Shown one piece after another: positions 25,985-33,530 of a stretch of 64,000 nucleotides of DNA (within the stretch, counting starts at the first letter, position 1; each line of letters begins with the position of its first letter). The notes under the pieces are model-generated. The model had not been told where the DNA came from. It saw only the letters and a list, made by a program, of their open reading frames with translations, and ran no database searches. Source of the DNA: Actinomycetales bacterium (GTDB lineage: Bacteria > Actinomycetota > Actinomycetes > Actinomycetales > Cellulomonadaceae); the NCBI GenBank assembly GCA_020444245.1, contig JAHLLI010000002.1, forward strand, positions 1 to 64,000, in the 5' to 3' direction. A program made the position numbers and the translations under genes.

Positions 25985-26580
25985 CCGGCGGGCCGCTCGG
26001 GCTGCTCCTGGCCGCCGGTGCCGGTCGCCGGATGGGCACGCCCAAGGCGCTGATGACCACAGCCGACGGCGGCACGTGGGTCGCGCGGGCGGCGCAGGTG
26101 CTGGCCGACGGCGGGTGCGCGGACGTGCTCGTCGTGCTCGGGGCGCAGGCCGCTGAGGCGGTCGCGGCGCTACCGGTGGGCGTCGAGGCCGTCTGGGCGG
26201 AGCGCTGGCGCGACGGCATGGGCGCATCGCTGGTCGCGGGGCTGACCGCGGCCGCGGAGCACGCGTCGCGGCCCGCCGTCGCGGTCGTCCACCTGGTCGA
26301 CCTGCCGGACGTGCCCGCCGCGGCGGTGCGCCGGGTGCTCGACCGGGCGGAGGGGCGTTCGGACGCCCTGGTCCGGGCGACCTACCACGGCCGACCCGGT
26401 CACCCGGTGGTCCTCGGCCGTGACCACTGGGACGCGGTGGCGGCCCAGGCGGGTGGGGAGCGGGGGGCGAACCGGTACCTCACCGCGCACGACGCGCTCG
26501 CGGTGGAGTGCGGGGACCTGGCCGAGGGCCGGGACATGGACACGCCTGAGGCGCTGCGGCGCCCGGCGGCCGGGCTCTGA
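25981..26580 (+). CDS. mocA: MocA-like molybdenum cofactor nucleotidyltransferase
   Basis: 199 residues, GTG start. The N-terminal NTP-binding motif LLLAAGAGRRMGTPKAL is characteristic of MobA/MocA-type transferases. HLVDLPDVPAAAV and GHPVVLGRDHW support MocA. It would join CMP to molybdopterin to make the cytosine-dinucleotide cofactor used by xanthine-dehydrogenase-family enzymes. Its presence beside xdhC and the hydroxylase gives this locus a private cofactor-finishing line. Confidence 0.85.
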   Translation: MTGGPLGLLLAAGAGRRMGTPKALMTTADGGTWVARAAQVLADGGCADVLVVLGAQAAEAVAALPVGVEAVWAERWRDGMGASLVAGLTAAAEHASRPAVAVVHLVDLPDVPAAAVRRVLDRAEGRSDALVRATYHGRPGHPVVLGRDHWDAVAAQAGGERGANRYLTAHDALAVECGDLAEGRDMDTPEALRRPAAGL

Positions 26581-26636
26581 CCCCGGCGAGCGGAGCGACA
26601 TGACGAGTCCACACGGGGGTGAGGCCGATCTCAGCG

Positions 26637-26648
26637 ATCATCGATGAT
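26637..26648. promoter_or_regulatory. Operator copy before the DUF1097 gene
   Basis: Perfect palindrome ATCATCGATGAT, followed by TT, in the 163-bp gap after mocA. It shows that the membrane protein has its own control point although it reads the same way as the upstream operon. No clear -35/-10 pair is seen next to it. Confidence 0.6.
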
Positions 26649-26743
26649 TTCTCGGTGCGCTCAGGCGCCGTCTGAGCACTCCCTCCCGACATCCCCCACA
26701 GCGGGCGCCGACGCCCGCGTCGAACAAAGGAGTTCTGGGTCCA

Positions 26744-27334
26744 ATGGAGAAGAAGGAACGCATGCCCCTGTGGCTGGCGGTCGCGATCACCGTGGTGATC
26801 GCCCTCCCGCTCGGCCTCTGGCTGAAGGAGTTCAGCCTCCCCCTGTGGATCGTGTTCGCGGTCTGGGCGGAGTACTTCGCGTTCGGCGGGACGCTCAAGG
26901 GTGCGAGGACCCTCGCGCCGGCCTTCCTCACCGGTGCCGCGGTCGCTCTGGTGGTCCAGTCGTTCGCCGTGCTGCTCATCGACCTGTTCGGCAGCGTCCA
27001 GCTCGTGGTGCCGGGCGACGTCGCGATCCTCGTGGCGTACTTCATCGGGTTCTGCGTGTTCGTGTGGATGATGAAGTTCTTCCAGGTGCTCCAGGGCGGC
27101 TCCCTGGCGTACTTCCAGGGCATCGCGCTGACCCTCGGTTCGATCTTCACCGGCCAGGGCGCCGCGTGGGTCGGTCACTCGACCAACAGCTACGTCCTGC
27201 TCATCGGCGCGGCGATCGTCGCGATCGTGTCCTGCTTCGCCGGCATCCTGATCGGCTGGATCAACATCTGGCTCAACGGCGCCAAGGACGTCCCGGAGGC
27301 GGCCCCGGCCGCCGAGGCTGCGGCGACGGCCTGA
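26744..27334 (+). CDS. DUF1097 family membrane protein
   Basis: 196 residues with five to six membrane helices (about residues 8-26, 28-46, 52-72, 80-100, 118-135, 145-170) and an Ala-rich hydrophilic tail. The block PLWIVFAVWAEYFAFGG is typical of DUF1097 (E. coli YcdZ group), whose function is unknown. It is preceded by its own operator copy. A transport or channel role for the pathway substrate would fit, since no other transporter for it lies in the locus, but this is a guess. An RBS-like AAAGGAG lies about 17 nt before the ATG. Confidence 0.7.
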   Translation: MEKKERMPLWLAVAITVVIALPLGLWLKEFSLPLWIVFAVWAEYFAFGGTLKGARTLAPAFLTGAAVALVVQSFAVLLIDLFGSVQLVVPGDVAILVAYFIGFCVFVWMMKFFQVLQGGSLAYFQGIALTLGSIFTGQGAAWVGHSTNSYVLLIGAAIVAIVSCFAGILIGWINIWLNGAKDVPEAAPAAEAAATA

Positions 27335-27372
27335 CCCAGGCGTCGCGGTCCTTCGCCCGGCTCGCGGGCAAC

Positions 27373-27414
27373 CAGCGGGCCGGCCACGCCCCACGAGGGC
27401 GGGCCGGCCCGCTG
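27373..27414 (+). terminator. Hairpin after the DUF1097 gene
   Basis: CAGCGGGCCGGCC / GGCCGGCCCGCTG, 13-bp perfect arms with a 16-nt loop, 38 nt behind the stop codon. Likely end of the transcript. Confidence 0.6.
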
Positions 27415-27441
27415 CGCGTGCCCGGCCCGGCGCCAACCGCG

Positions 27442-27511
27442 CCGAGTCCGGGCGTCCGGTGCGAGTACGGGCCTCCGGCTGCCCGGACTCGGGCCGCAGG
27501 CCCGTAGTCGC
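27442..27511. repeat. Interleaved inverted repeats with pseudoknot topology
   Basis: CCGAGTCCGGGC (27442-27453) is the exact complement of 27481-27492. GCGAGTACGGGCC (27461-27473) pairs with 27499-27511 at 12 of 13 positions. The order A-B-A'-B' means both stems can form together only as a pseudoknot, otherwise they compete. No gene overlaps this stretch. Confidence 0.5.
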
Positions 27512-27555
27512 GCCGACGGCGGTGGGCGGCGGGCGGCGTGCCGGAGAATCGGGGC

Positions 27556-28356
27556 GTGGACGACGAGGAGGTCCCGCTCGTCGGCGGGGACGTGACCGAG
27601 GGTCTGGTCCGGGTCGGCGGCACGGTCCGGCGCCCGCTCGGCGAGCAGGCCGACAGGGTGCACGCGGTCCTGCGCCACCTGGAGTCGGTGGGCTTCGACG
27701 GCGCGCCGCGGTTCCTCGGGATCGACGAGCGGGGCCGGGAGACGCTGACGTTCGTCGAGGGCGAGGTCGCCGGGCGGCCGTGGCCGGCGTGGGTCGGCGA
27801 CGACGACCGAGCCGTGTCGGTCGCCCGGCTGCTGCGCCGGCTGGACGACGCCCTGGTGCCGCTCGGCCTGCCGGCCGGCGCGTCGTGGCCCGAGCCCCCT
27901 CCCGGTGCGCCCGGGCCGCACTTCCTGGGCCACCTGGACGTGACCCCGGAGAACACCGTGTTCCGCGACGGCACCGCCCACGCGCTGATCGACTTCGACC
28001 TGGTCCGGCCCGCCTCGCGGGTGGACGAGGTGGCGAACCTGCTGATCTGGTGGGGGGCGTGGATGCCGGCCGGGGATCGCGAGGCTGCGATGCGTGCCGT
28101 CGACGCGGCCGGGCGCGGTCGGCTCCTCGCCGATGCCTACGGCCTGGACGTCGGGCTGCGGCCCCACCTCGTGCCCACGTCGATCCTGACCGCGCAGCGC
28201 TCCTGGCCGCGGATGAAGGAGCGGGCCGAGCGGCTCGGCGGCGGCTGGGCCCGGATGTGGGACGAGGGCGTCGGCGACAGGATCTTGCGGCGGGAGCGCT
28301 GGCTGCGCGAGAACGCCGACGCGCTGACGGACGCCCTGGTCGCCCGCGCGACCTGA
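27556..28356 (+). CDS. Aminoglycoside-phosphotransferase-fold kinase
   Basis: 266 residues from GTG at 27556 (an in-frame GTG at 27538 is possible). Kinase features of the APH/choline-kinase fold: catalytic loop GHLDVTPENTVF (HxDxxxxN, about residue 130) and metal-binding LIDFDLV. It phosphorylates a small hydroxylated molecule. Whether that is an antibiotic, choline or a sugar cannot be told. It stands between two hairpins and moeA on the other strand, and no operator copy lies before it, so it may not belong to the surrounding pathway. Confidence 0.8.
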   Translation: MDDEEVPLVGGDVTEGLVRVGGTVRRPLGEQADRVHAVLRHLESVGFDGAPRFLGIDERGRETLTFVEGEVAGRPWPAWVGDDDRAVSVARLLRRLDDALVPLGLPAGASWPEPPPGAPGPHFLGHLDVTPENTVFRDGTAHALIDFDLVRPASRVDEVANLLIWWGAWMPAGDREAAMRAVDAAGRGRLLADAYGLDVGLRPHLVPTSILTAQRSWPRMKERAERLGGGWARMWDEGVGDRILRRERWLRENADALTDALVARAT

Positions 28357-28392
28357 CGTGCGCCGCGCGACGAGCCTGCTGACCGGGACCTC

Positions 28393-29709
28393 TCAGCGCG
28401 GTGCGGGCACGACCTGGTCGGGGAGCTCGGGCGACCACGGCGGCAGCGGGACCGCCGGCAGCGCCTGACCGGCCTCGACCTGCGTGACCTCGGCCGGGAC
28501 CACCGCCAGCGCGTGCGCGAGGTGCAGCGACCCGACCAGGTGCGAGGCGGAGCCGAGCCGGTGGGTGGGCCGCGCGAGGTACGGCTCGCCGGGTCGCTCC
28601 GGGGCCTCCAGGCGCACCGGGGCGTACTGCCGTCGCCCGCTGGGCGACCGCCACGCCTCGGCCGCCCTGACCTGCACCGTGAGCGTCTCGCCGAGCGGGT
28701 CGCGGCCGGCGAGCCTCGCCAGGGCGGGCCGGACGTACACGCGGAACCCGACGAACGAGCTCACCGGGTTGCCGGGCAGCGCGACCACCGGTACCGGACG
28801 GTGCGGACCGCCGGTCAGCACGCCGAGGCCCTGGGGCTTGCCCGGCTGCATCGCCACCTGGACGAACCGCACCTCGGGCGACTCCAGCGCCTGGCGCACC
28901 ACCTCGAACGCCCCCGCCGAGATACCGCCGCACGTCACCACCAGGTCGGCGACCTCGGCCGCGCGGGAGAGCACGGCGTCCAGCACCTCGGGGTCGTCCC
29001 CGACCCGCTCGGCGAGCGGCACGTCGGCGCCCCACTCGGTCGCGAGCGCGACCAGCATCGCCAGGTTGGAGTCCGGGATCGTGCCACCGCCGAGTGCGTC
29101 GCCCGGCGCCGCCAGCTCGTCGCCGGTCGAGACCACGGCCAGCCGCGGCCTGCGGACCACGGACAGCTCGCCGTAGCCCACCGCCCCCGCGGCGGCGAGC
29201 GCGGCGGGCCCGAGGCGGGTCCCGGCGGGCATCACCGGGGCGCCGACCGGGACGCCCTCGCCGCGGTGGCGCACGTAGGCGCCGGCGGCGACGGGCTCCA
29301 CGACGCGCACCGCAGGCGGCAGCGGCGCGGCGCCGCGCGGCTGGTCGGTCTGCTCGACGGGCACCACCGCGTCCGCGCCGTCGGGCAGCGGCGCGCCGGT
29401 CATGATCCGGATCGCGGTGCCCGGTGCCAGTGCCGATGCCGCGGCCGGACCGGCGGGCTGGTCGCCGGTGACCGGCAGCTCCACCGGCCGCTCGGCGGAC
29501 GCGCCGGCGACGTCGGCGGCGCGGACCGCGAACCCGTCCATCGAGGAGTTGGTGAACGGGGGAGCCGGGAGCCTGGCGACGAGGTCCTCGTGGAGGGTCA
29601 GACCGAGGCACCGGGCCAGCGGCAGCGTCACGGCCGGCAGGGTGCTCACCAGCGCCAGGATCTCGTCGCGGTGCTCCTCGACCGTCCTGGTGGGCGATGC
29701 GTGCGCCAT
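28393..29709 (-). CDS. moeA: Molybdopterin molybdenumtransferase MoeA
   Basis: 438 residues of standard MoeA layout: PPFTNSSMDGFAVRAADV near residue 50, GTAIRIMTGAPLPDGADAVV (about 98-117), VVSTGDEL, the catalytic subdomain TCGGISAGAFEVV, and LPGNPVSSFVGFRVYVRP. It inserts molybdate into adenylated molybdopterin. An operator copy of the ATGATCGATCAT form lies 32 bp upstream of its start, so Moco completion would rise with the pathway enzymes. Confidence 0.94.
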   Translation of the reverse strand: MAHASPTRTVEEHRDEILALVSTLPAVTLPLARCLGLTLHEDLVARLPAPPFTNSSMDGFAVRAADVAGASAERPVELPVTGDQPAGPAAASALAPGTAIRIMTGAPLPDGADAVVPVEQTDQPRGAAPLPPAVRVVEPVAAGAYVRHRGEGVPVGAPVMPAGTRLGPAALAAAGAVGYGELSVVRRPRLAVVSTGDELAAPGDALGGGTIPDSNLAMLVALATEWGADVPLAERVGDDPEVLDAVLSRAAEVADLVVTCGGISAGAFEVVRQALESPEVRFVQVAMQPGKPQGLGVLTGGPHRPVPVVALPGNPVSSFVGFRVYVRPALARLAGRDPLGETLTVQVRAAEAWRSPSGRRQYAPVRLEAPERPGEPYLARPTHRLGSASHLVGSLHLAHALAVVPAEVTQVEAGQALPAVPLPPWSPELPDQVVPAPR

Positions 29710-29741
29710 CCTCAGTCCCTTCTCGGCAGCGGCGCTGCCCG

Positions 29742-29753
29742 ATGATCGATCAT
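29742..29753. promoter_or_regulatory. Operator copy between moeA and the GntR regulator gene
   Basis: ATGATCGATCAT, a perfect palindrome (14 bp with flanking G and C). It differs from ATCATCGATGAT only at the two symmetric positions +/-4. In the shared upstream space it could control moeA and the regulator together. Confidence 0.55.
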
Positions 29754-29795
29754 CCGAAACGTCCGACGTTCCCGCCCGTGTACTCTCGCCCGCGA

Positions 29796-29842
29796 CCTGC
29801 CGGTGGCATTCCGGCAGGTGAGCACGGCCTTCTCAGTAGACT
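29796..29842 (+). promoter_or_regulatory. Regulator promoter with inverted repeat
   Basis: CCTGCCGG-7 nt-CCGGCAGG (29796-29818, perfect arms) followed by a -10-like TAGACT (29837-29842), 30 nt before the GntR ATG. The repeat would cover the -35 region. It differs from the ATCGAT palindromes and might be an autoregulatory site or a terminator of incoming transcription. Confidence 0.4.
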
Positions 29843-29872
29843 GGACCAACGGCTCGGAAGAGAGGTGCGGGG

Positions 29873-30607
29873 ATGGTCAGCCGCTCGGCAGGGCCGCTCT
29901 GGGAGCAGGTGAAGGAGATCCTGCTCAAGCGGATCATCGCCGGTGAGCTGCTGCCCGACGCCCGCATCGTCGAGGTCCAGGTCGCCCGCGAGCTCGGCGT
30001 CAGCCAGGCCCCGGTCCGCGAGGCACTGAAGTCGCTCGAGGCGCTCGGCATGGTCGACATCCTGCCGTTCAGCGGGGCGCGGGTGCACCGCCAGACCGCC
30101 AAGGAGCTCCTGGACGCCTACTCCGTGCGCGCCGAGCTCGAGGTGCTCGCGATCCGCTTCGCCGCCGCCCGCGGTGCGGACTTCTCGTCCCTGACGGCGC
30201 GGATGGGGGACATGTACCACGCGGCCGCCGAGGGCGACATGATGCGGCTGTCGATCGCGGACACGGCCTTCCACGAGGAGATCATCAAGGCGTCGGACAA
30301 CGCCGAGCTCCTGCGGCTGTGGCACAACCTGCAGCCGAGCACGCGCGCGTACATCACCCTGATCAGCCCCGGTGCGGACCCGAACTGGACCGTCGGCCTG
30401 CACCCGCCGATCCTCAACACGCTGCTCGCCGGCGACGTCGAGGGCGCGACCGAGGCGATGCGTCAGCACTTCGCGCTCGCGCGGGCGCGCCTGGAGGCCA
30501 GCATCGCTCACCGCGGCGAGGACGAGCCGCCCGCCGAGATCAAGGCAGCGGTCGAGGCGGAGGCGGCCAAGGCTGCATCCGAGGCCGGCGGCGCGCTCAT
30601 CGCCTGA
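29873..30607 (+). CDS. GntR-family regulator with FCD ligand-binding domain
   Basis: 244 residues. The N-terminal winged helix reads LWEQVKEILLKRIIAGELLPDARIVEVQVARELGVSQAPVREALKSLEALGMV (a GntR signature). The C-terminal all-helical FCD domain has metal-site residues in YSVRAELEVLAIRF, DTAFHEEIIKASDN and HPPILNTLLAGD. Such repressors release DNA when they bind a small acid or sugar acid of the pathway they control. Its central place among operator copies spread over 20 kb makes it the obvious master regulator of this locus. The 3' end overlaps the convergent transketolase gene by 11 bp. Confidence 0.9.
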   Translation: MVSRSAGPLWEQVKEILLKRIIAGELLPDARIVEVQVARELGVSQAPVREALKSLEALGMVDILPFSGARVHRQTAKELLDAYSVRAELEVLAIRFAAARGADFSSLTARMGDMYHAAAEGDMMRLSIADTAFHEEIIKASDNAELLRLWHNLQPSTRAYITLISPGADPNWTVGLHPPILNTLLAGDVEGATEAMRQHFALARARLEASIAHRGEDEPPAEIKAAVEAEAAKAASEAGGALIA

Positions 30608-31538
30608 GGCGGTCGGCCACCTGCTCGGCCACCTTCTGCGGGGTGAGGCCGTACAGGTCCAGCAGGTCGTCGTTGGTCCCGGACTCGGGGTAGACGTCCT
30701 GGAAGCCGAGCCGGTCCAGCCTGGTCGGACGGTGCTCCGAGAGCACCTCCGCCACGGCGCCGCCGAGCCCGCCGAGCACCGAGTGCTCCTCGACGGTGAT
30801 GACCCGGCCGGTCGAGGCGGCCTCGACGATGCCGTCCACGTCCAGCGGCTTGAGCGTGGGCACGTGCACCACCCGCGCGTCGACGCCCTGCTCGGCGAGC
30901 AGGTCCGCGGCCTGCAGGACGCGCGGCGTCTGCGTGCCGGTGGACAGCAGCGACACGTCCGAGCCGTCCCGCAGCACGGCGACCTTGCCGATCTCGAACG
31001 GGCGGCCCGGCTCGAAGACGCGCGCGGTGACGTCGCGAACGAGGCGCACGTACACCGGGCCGTCGTACTGCGCGGCCCAGCGCAGCGCACCCTCGGCCTC
31101 GACGTCGTCGGCCGGTGCGATGACCACCATGCCCGGCATGTCGCGCATGATCGCCAGGTCGTCGACGATGATGTGGCTCATCCCGGTCGACCCGGTGAAC
31201 AGGCCCGCGTAGCTCGGCGTGATCTTGACGTTGGCGCCGGTCTGGGCGATGAGCACGCGCACCTGGTCCAGCGGCCGCACCACGGCGAAGGCGACGAACG
31301 TCGACACGAACGGGATGAGCCCGGTGGTGGCCAGGCCGGCGGCGACGCCGAGCATGTTCTGCTCGGCGATGCCCATCTCGAGGAACTTGTCGGGGTGGGC
31401 CTTCTCGAAGATGTCGGCCTTGGTCGAGCTGGCGACGTCGCCGTCCACGACCACGATCCGCGGGTCCTCGTCGGCGAGCGCCGAGACCACCCGGCCGAAC
31501 ACCTCGCGCTGGGCCAGGCCCATGGGGAGCGTCATCAT
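30597..31538 (-). CDS. Transketolase, C-terminal (pyrimidine-binding) subunit
   Basis: 313 residues of a split transketolase. The pyrimidine-domain Glu is seen in EMGIAEQNMLGVAAGLA (about residue 55), followed by YAGLFTGSTGMSHIIVDDLAIMRDMPGMVV and the C-terminal transketolase domain. With the adjacent N-terminal subunit it makes a thiamine-diphosphate enzyme that moves a two-carbon ketol unit. Start ATG overlaps the partner's stop (TGATG). In a regulated catabolic locus a split enzyme usually serves an unusual ketose, not the pentose phosphate pathway. Confidence 0.9.
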   Translation of the reverse strand: MMTLPMGLAQREVFGRVVSALADEDPRIVVVDGDVASSTKADIFEKAHPDKFLEMGIAEQNMLGVAAGLATTGLIPFVSTFVAFAVVRPLDQVRVLIAQTGANVKITPSYAGLFTGSTGMSHIIVDDLAIMRDMPGMVVIAPADDVEAEGALRWAAQYDGPVYVRLVRDVTARVFEPGRPFEIGKVAVLRDGSDVSLLSTGTQTPRVLQAADLLAEQGVDARVVHVPTLKPLDVDGIVEAASTGRVITVEEHSVLGGLGGAVAEVLSEHRPTRLDRLGFQDVYPESGTNDDLLDLYGLTPQKVAEQVADRLRR

Positions 31539-32443
31539 CACTGCCTCACCGCCCCGGTCCCGGCGCCGAGGTCGGCGAGGGCCGTCGCGTAGTCCTGGGG
31601 GCTCAGCGGCTTGCTGTGCCACGTGTAGTCGTTCTCCATGTACGACACGCCCTTGCCCTTGACGGTCTGGGCGATGATCACGGTCGGGCCGGCGCCCTGG
31701 CGGGACTCGATCGCGTCGCGCAGGGTGGTCAGGATGTCGCGCATGTCGTGCCCGTCCATCCCGAGCACGCGCCAGCCGAACGCCCGCCACTTGTCGGCGA
31801 GCTGGCCGGGGGCGTGCGGCGGCTCGACCAGCCGGGTGGACCCCTCGCGGTCGACGAGCCAGCCGAACTGCTGCAGGTGGTTCTCGTCGACGATCACGAA
31901 GAGGTTGTCCAGGCGGGCGCGGTGGCGGCTGGCGGCCATCGCCGCCTCCCAGACCTCGCCCTCCTGGCACTCGCCGTCGCCGAGCATGACGAACGCCAGG
32001 TAGTCCTTGCCCTGCACGCTCGCGCCCAGGGCCATGCCCATCGCGGCGGAGATGCCCATGCCCAGGGATCCGGTCGACATGTCGACGCCCGGCAGCCGGG
32101 TCATCTCGGGGTGGCCCTGCAGGCGCGAGTGCACGGCGTCGAACGTGAGCAGCTCGTCCACCGGCAGGTACCCGCGGTGGGCCATCGTCGAGTAGAGGCC
32201 GATCGCCGAGTGGCCCTTGGAGAGCACGAACCGGTCGCGGTCGGGCCAGGTGGGCTCCTCCGGCCGGATGCGCATGATCTTGAAGTACAGGGCGGTGAGG
32301 ATGTCCGCGGCGGACAGTGGCCCGCCCAGGTGCCCGGCCTTGGCGACGTTGATCGCCTCGATCACCGAGATCCGGATCTGCCGGGCGGTCTCCTCGAGCG
32401 CGGCGATCTCCGCGTCGTCGAAGGAGAGGTCGGGTCGTGCCAT
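31538..32443 (-). CDS. Transketolase, N-terminal (diphosphate-binding) subunit
   Basis: 301 residues. The thiamine-diphosphate motif GDGECQEGEVWEA...NHLQQFG lies around residues 155-190, and substrate-loop histidines occur in GHLGGPLSAADI and SKGHSAIGLY. It forms the active enzyme with the downstream subunit. It follows the cupin gene after 1 nt, so the three are one transcript under the promoter at 32851-32894. Confidence 0.9.
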   Translation of the reverse strand: MARPDLSFDDAEIAALEETARQIRISVIEAINVAKAGHLGGPLSAADILTALYFKIMRIRPEEPTWPDRDRFVLSKGHSAIGLYSTMAHRGYLPVDELLTFDAVHSRLQGHPEMTRLPGVDMSTGSLGMGISAAMGMALGASVQGKDYLAFVMLGDGECQEGEVWEAAMAASRHRARLDNLFVIVDENHLQQFGWLVDREGSTRLVEPPHAPGQLADKWRAFGWRVLGMDGHDMRDILTTLRDAIESRQGAGPTVIIAQTVKGKGVSYMENDYTWHSKPLSPQDYATALADLGAGTGAVRQ

Positions 32444-32444
32444 G

Positions 32445-32807
32445 TCAGCTCTCCTTCTCGTAGGAGCCCGCGCGCACCGACGGCGTGAACACGCACAGCA
32501 GCTCCAGGTCCTCGGGCCCGTCGGACTCGGTGGCGTGGAAGGTGCCCGGGGGCACGTGGACGAGCACGCCGGGCGTCATCTCTGCCGTGGCGTCAGGGGA
32601 GACGATGCGGCCGCGGCCCTTGACGCAGAAGATCGTCTCCTCCTCGGCCGGGTGGATGTGGCCCTCGGGGCGCGAGCCCGCCGGGTACACCGAGAGGCCG
32701 ATGGACAGGTGCTCGGCGTCGGAGTTCCACGGCCCGAAGTAGGTGTGGAACGTGCGGCCAGGGAGCTCGATGGACTGCGCGTCCTCGAGGACGTAGCGCG
32801 TGATCAC
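32445..32807 (-). CDS. Small cupin protein
   Basis: 120 residues forming a single cupin barrel. Metal ligands appear in GHIHPAEEETIFCVKGRG (two His and a Glu, about residues 52-69) and HVPPGTFHATES (about 90-101). Small cupins of this form are isomerases, dioxygenases or ligand sensors. First gene of the transketolase operon, so likely a sugar- or keto-acid-modifying step in the same pathway. Function unknown. Confidence 0.75.
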   Translation of the reverse strand: MITRYVLEDAQSIELPGRTFHTYFGPWNSDAEHLSIGLSVYPAGSRPEGHIHPAEEETIFCVKGRGRIVSPDATAEMTPGVLVHVPPGTFHATESDGPEDLELLCVFTPSVRAGSYEKES

Positions 32808-32850
32808 GGCACCGTCACTCCTTCCCCGGCGCCAGCGCCGGCTCAGACGG

Positions 32851-32894
32851 ATTATCGATGATTTACACTAGTGACGGCCGCGACGTGGCGTCAA
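32851..32894 (-). promoter_or_regulatory. Promoter with operator for the cupin-transketolase operon
   Basis: On the minus strand: -35 TTGACG (32894-32889), 18-nt spacer, -10 TAGTGT (32870-32865), then the operator ATCATCGATAAT (32862-32851) across the start point. Architecture and operator placement mirror the promoter at 16496-16540. Confidence 0.7.
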
Positions 32895-32985
32895 GGCGGC
32901 GTCGGGTGACCTCGAACGGGAGCGTGTGGTGCACATGCGTGCAGGTAGGAGCCCCGAACCGGGTCGAGCTACGGTTCAGGGTTCG

Positions 32986-32997
32986 ATCATCGATGAG
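32986..32997. promoter_or_regulatory. Upstream operator copy, 135 bp from the transketolase promoter site
   Basis: ATCATCGATGAG, 11 of 12 positions of the best form. It lies between the end of moaC and the cupin promoter, not in front of any other gene start. It could be a secondary site that helps repression by looping. Confidence 0.45.
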
Positions 32998-33012
32998 GCG
33001 TGCGCAGCGCCC

Positions 33013-33510
33013 TCACCGCTCGCCCGGATCGCCCTCCGGCCGGCGCCAGTCGCCCGATCGGCCGCCGGACTTGGCGACCACGCGGACGTCGGTCAGCACG
33101 GCCGAGCGGTCCACGGCCTTGACCATGTCGATCAGCGCCAGCCCGGCTACCGCGACGCTGGTCAGCGCCTCCATCTCCACGCCCGTGCGGTCCGCGGTAC
33201 GCACCGTCGCGGTGATCTCGACCGCGTCGTCGGTGACCTCCAGGTCGACCACCACGCCGTGGATGGCGATCGGGTGGCACAGCGGCACGAGGTCCGGGGT
33301 GCGCTTGGCCGCCGCGATCCCGGCGATCCGGGCGACGGCGAGCGCGTCGCCCTTGGGCAGCCCGCCCTCGCGCAGCAGCCCCGGCACGTGCGGGGCCACG
33401 AGGACCCGGCCGGCCGCGGTCGCCGTGCGGACCGTGACCTGCTTGTCCGCGACGTCCACCATGCGCGCTGCGCCGTGGGAGTCGACGTGGGTCAGCCTGG
33501 GCTCGCTCAT
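33013..33510 (-). CDS. moaC: Cyclic pyranopterin monophosphate synthase MoaC
   Basis: 165 residues. MoaC signature: LTHVDSHGAARMVDV at the start, KGDALAVARIAGIAAAKRTPDLVPLCHPI (about residues 52-80), EMEALTSVAVAGLALIDMVKA. It converts the MoaA product into cyclic pyranopterin. A -10-like TACTCT lies 7 nt before the ATG (leaderless). Divergent from moaA with 20 bp between starts. Confidence 0.94.
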   Translation of the reverse strand: MSEPRLTHVDSHGAARMVDVADKQVTVRTATAAGRVLVAPHVPGLLREGGLPKGDALAVARIAGIAAAKRTPDLVPLCHPIAIHGVVVDLEVTDDAVEITATVRTADRTGVEMEALTSVAVAGLALIDMVKAVDRSAVLTDVRVVAKSGGRSGDWRRPEGDPGER

Positions 33511-33530
33511 GGCACCGAGAGTAGGCGGCC

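Noticed and set aside
32808-32850. Riboswitch before the cupin-transketolase operon or a Moco riboswitch before moaC/moeA
   Set aside because: The leaders are too short and show no conserved aptamer-like pairing; the palindromic operators explain regulation better.
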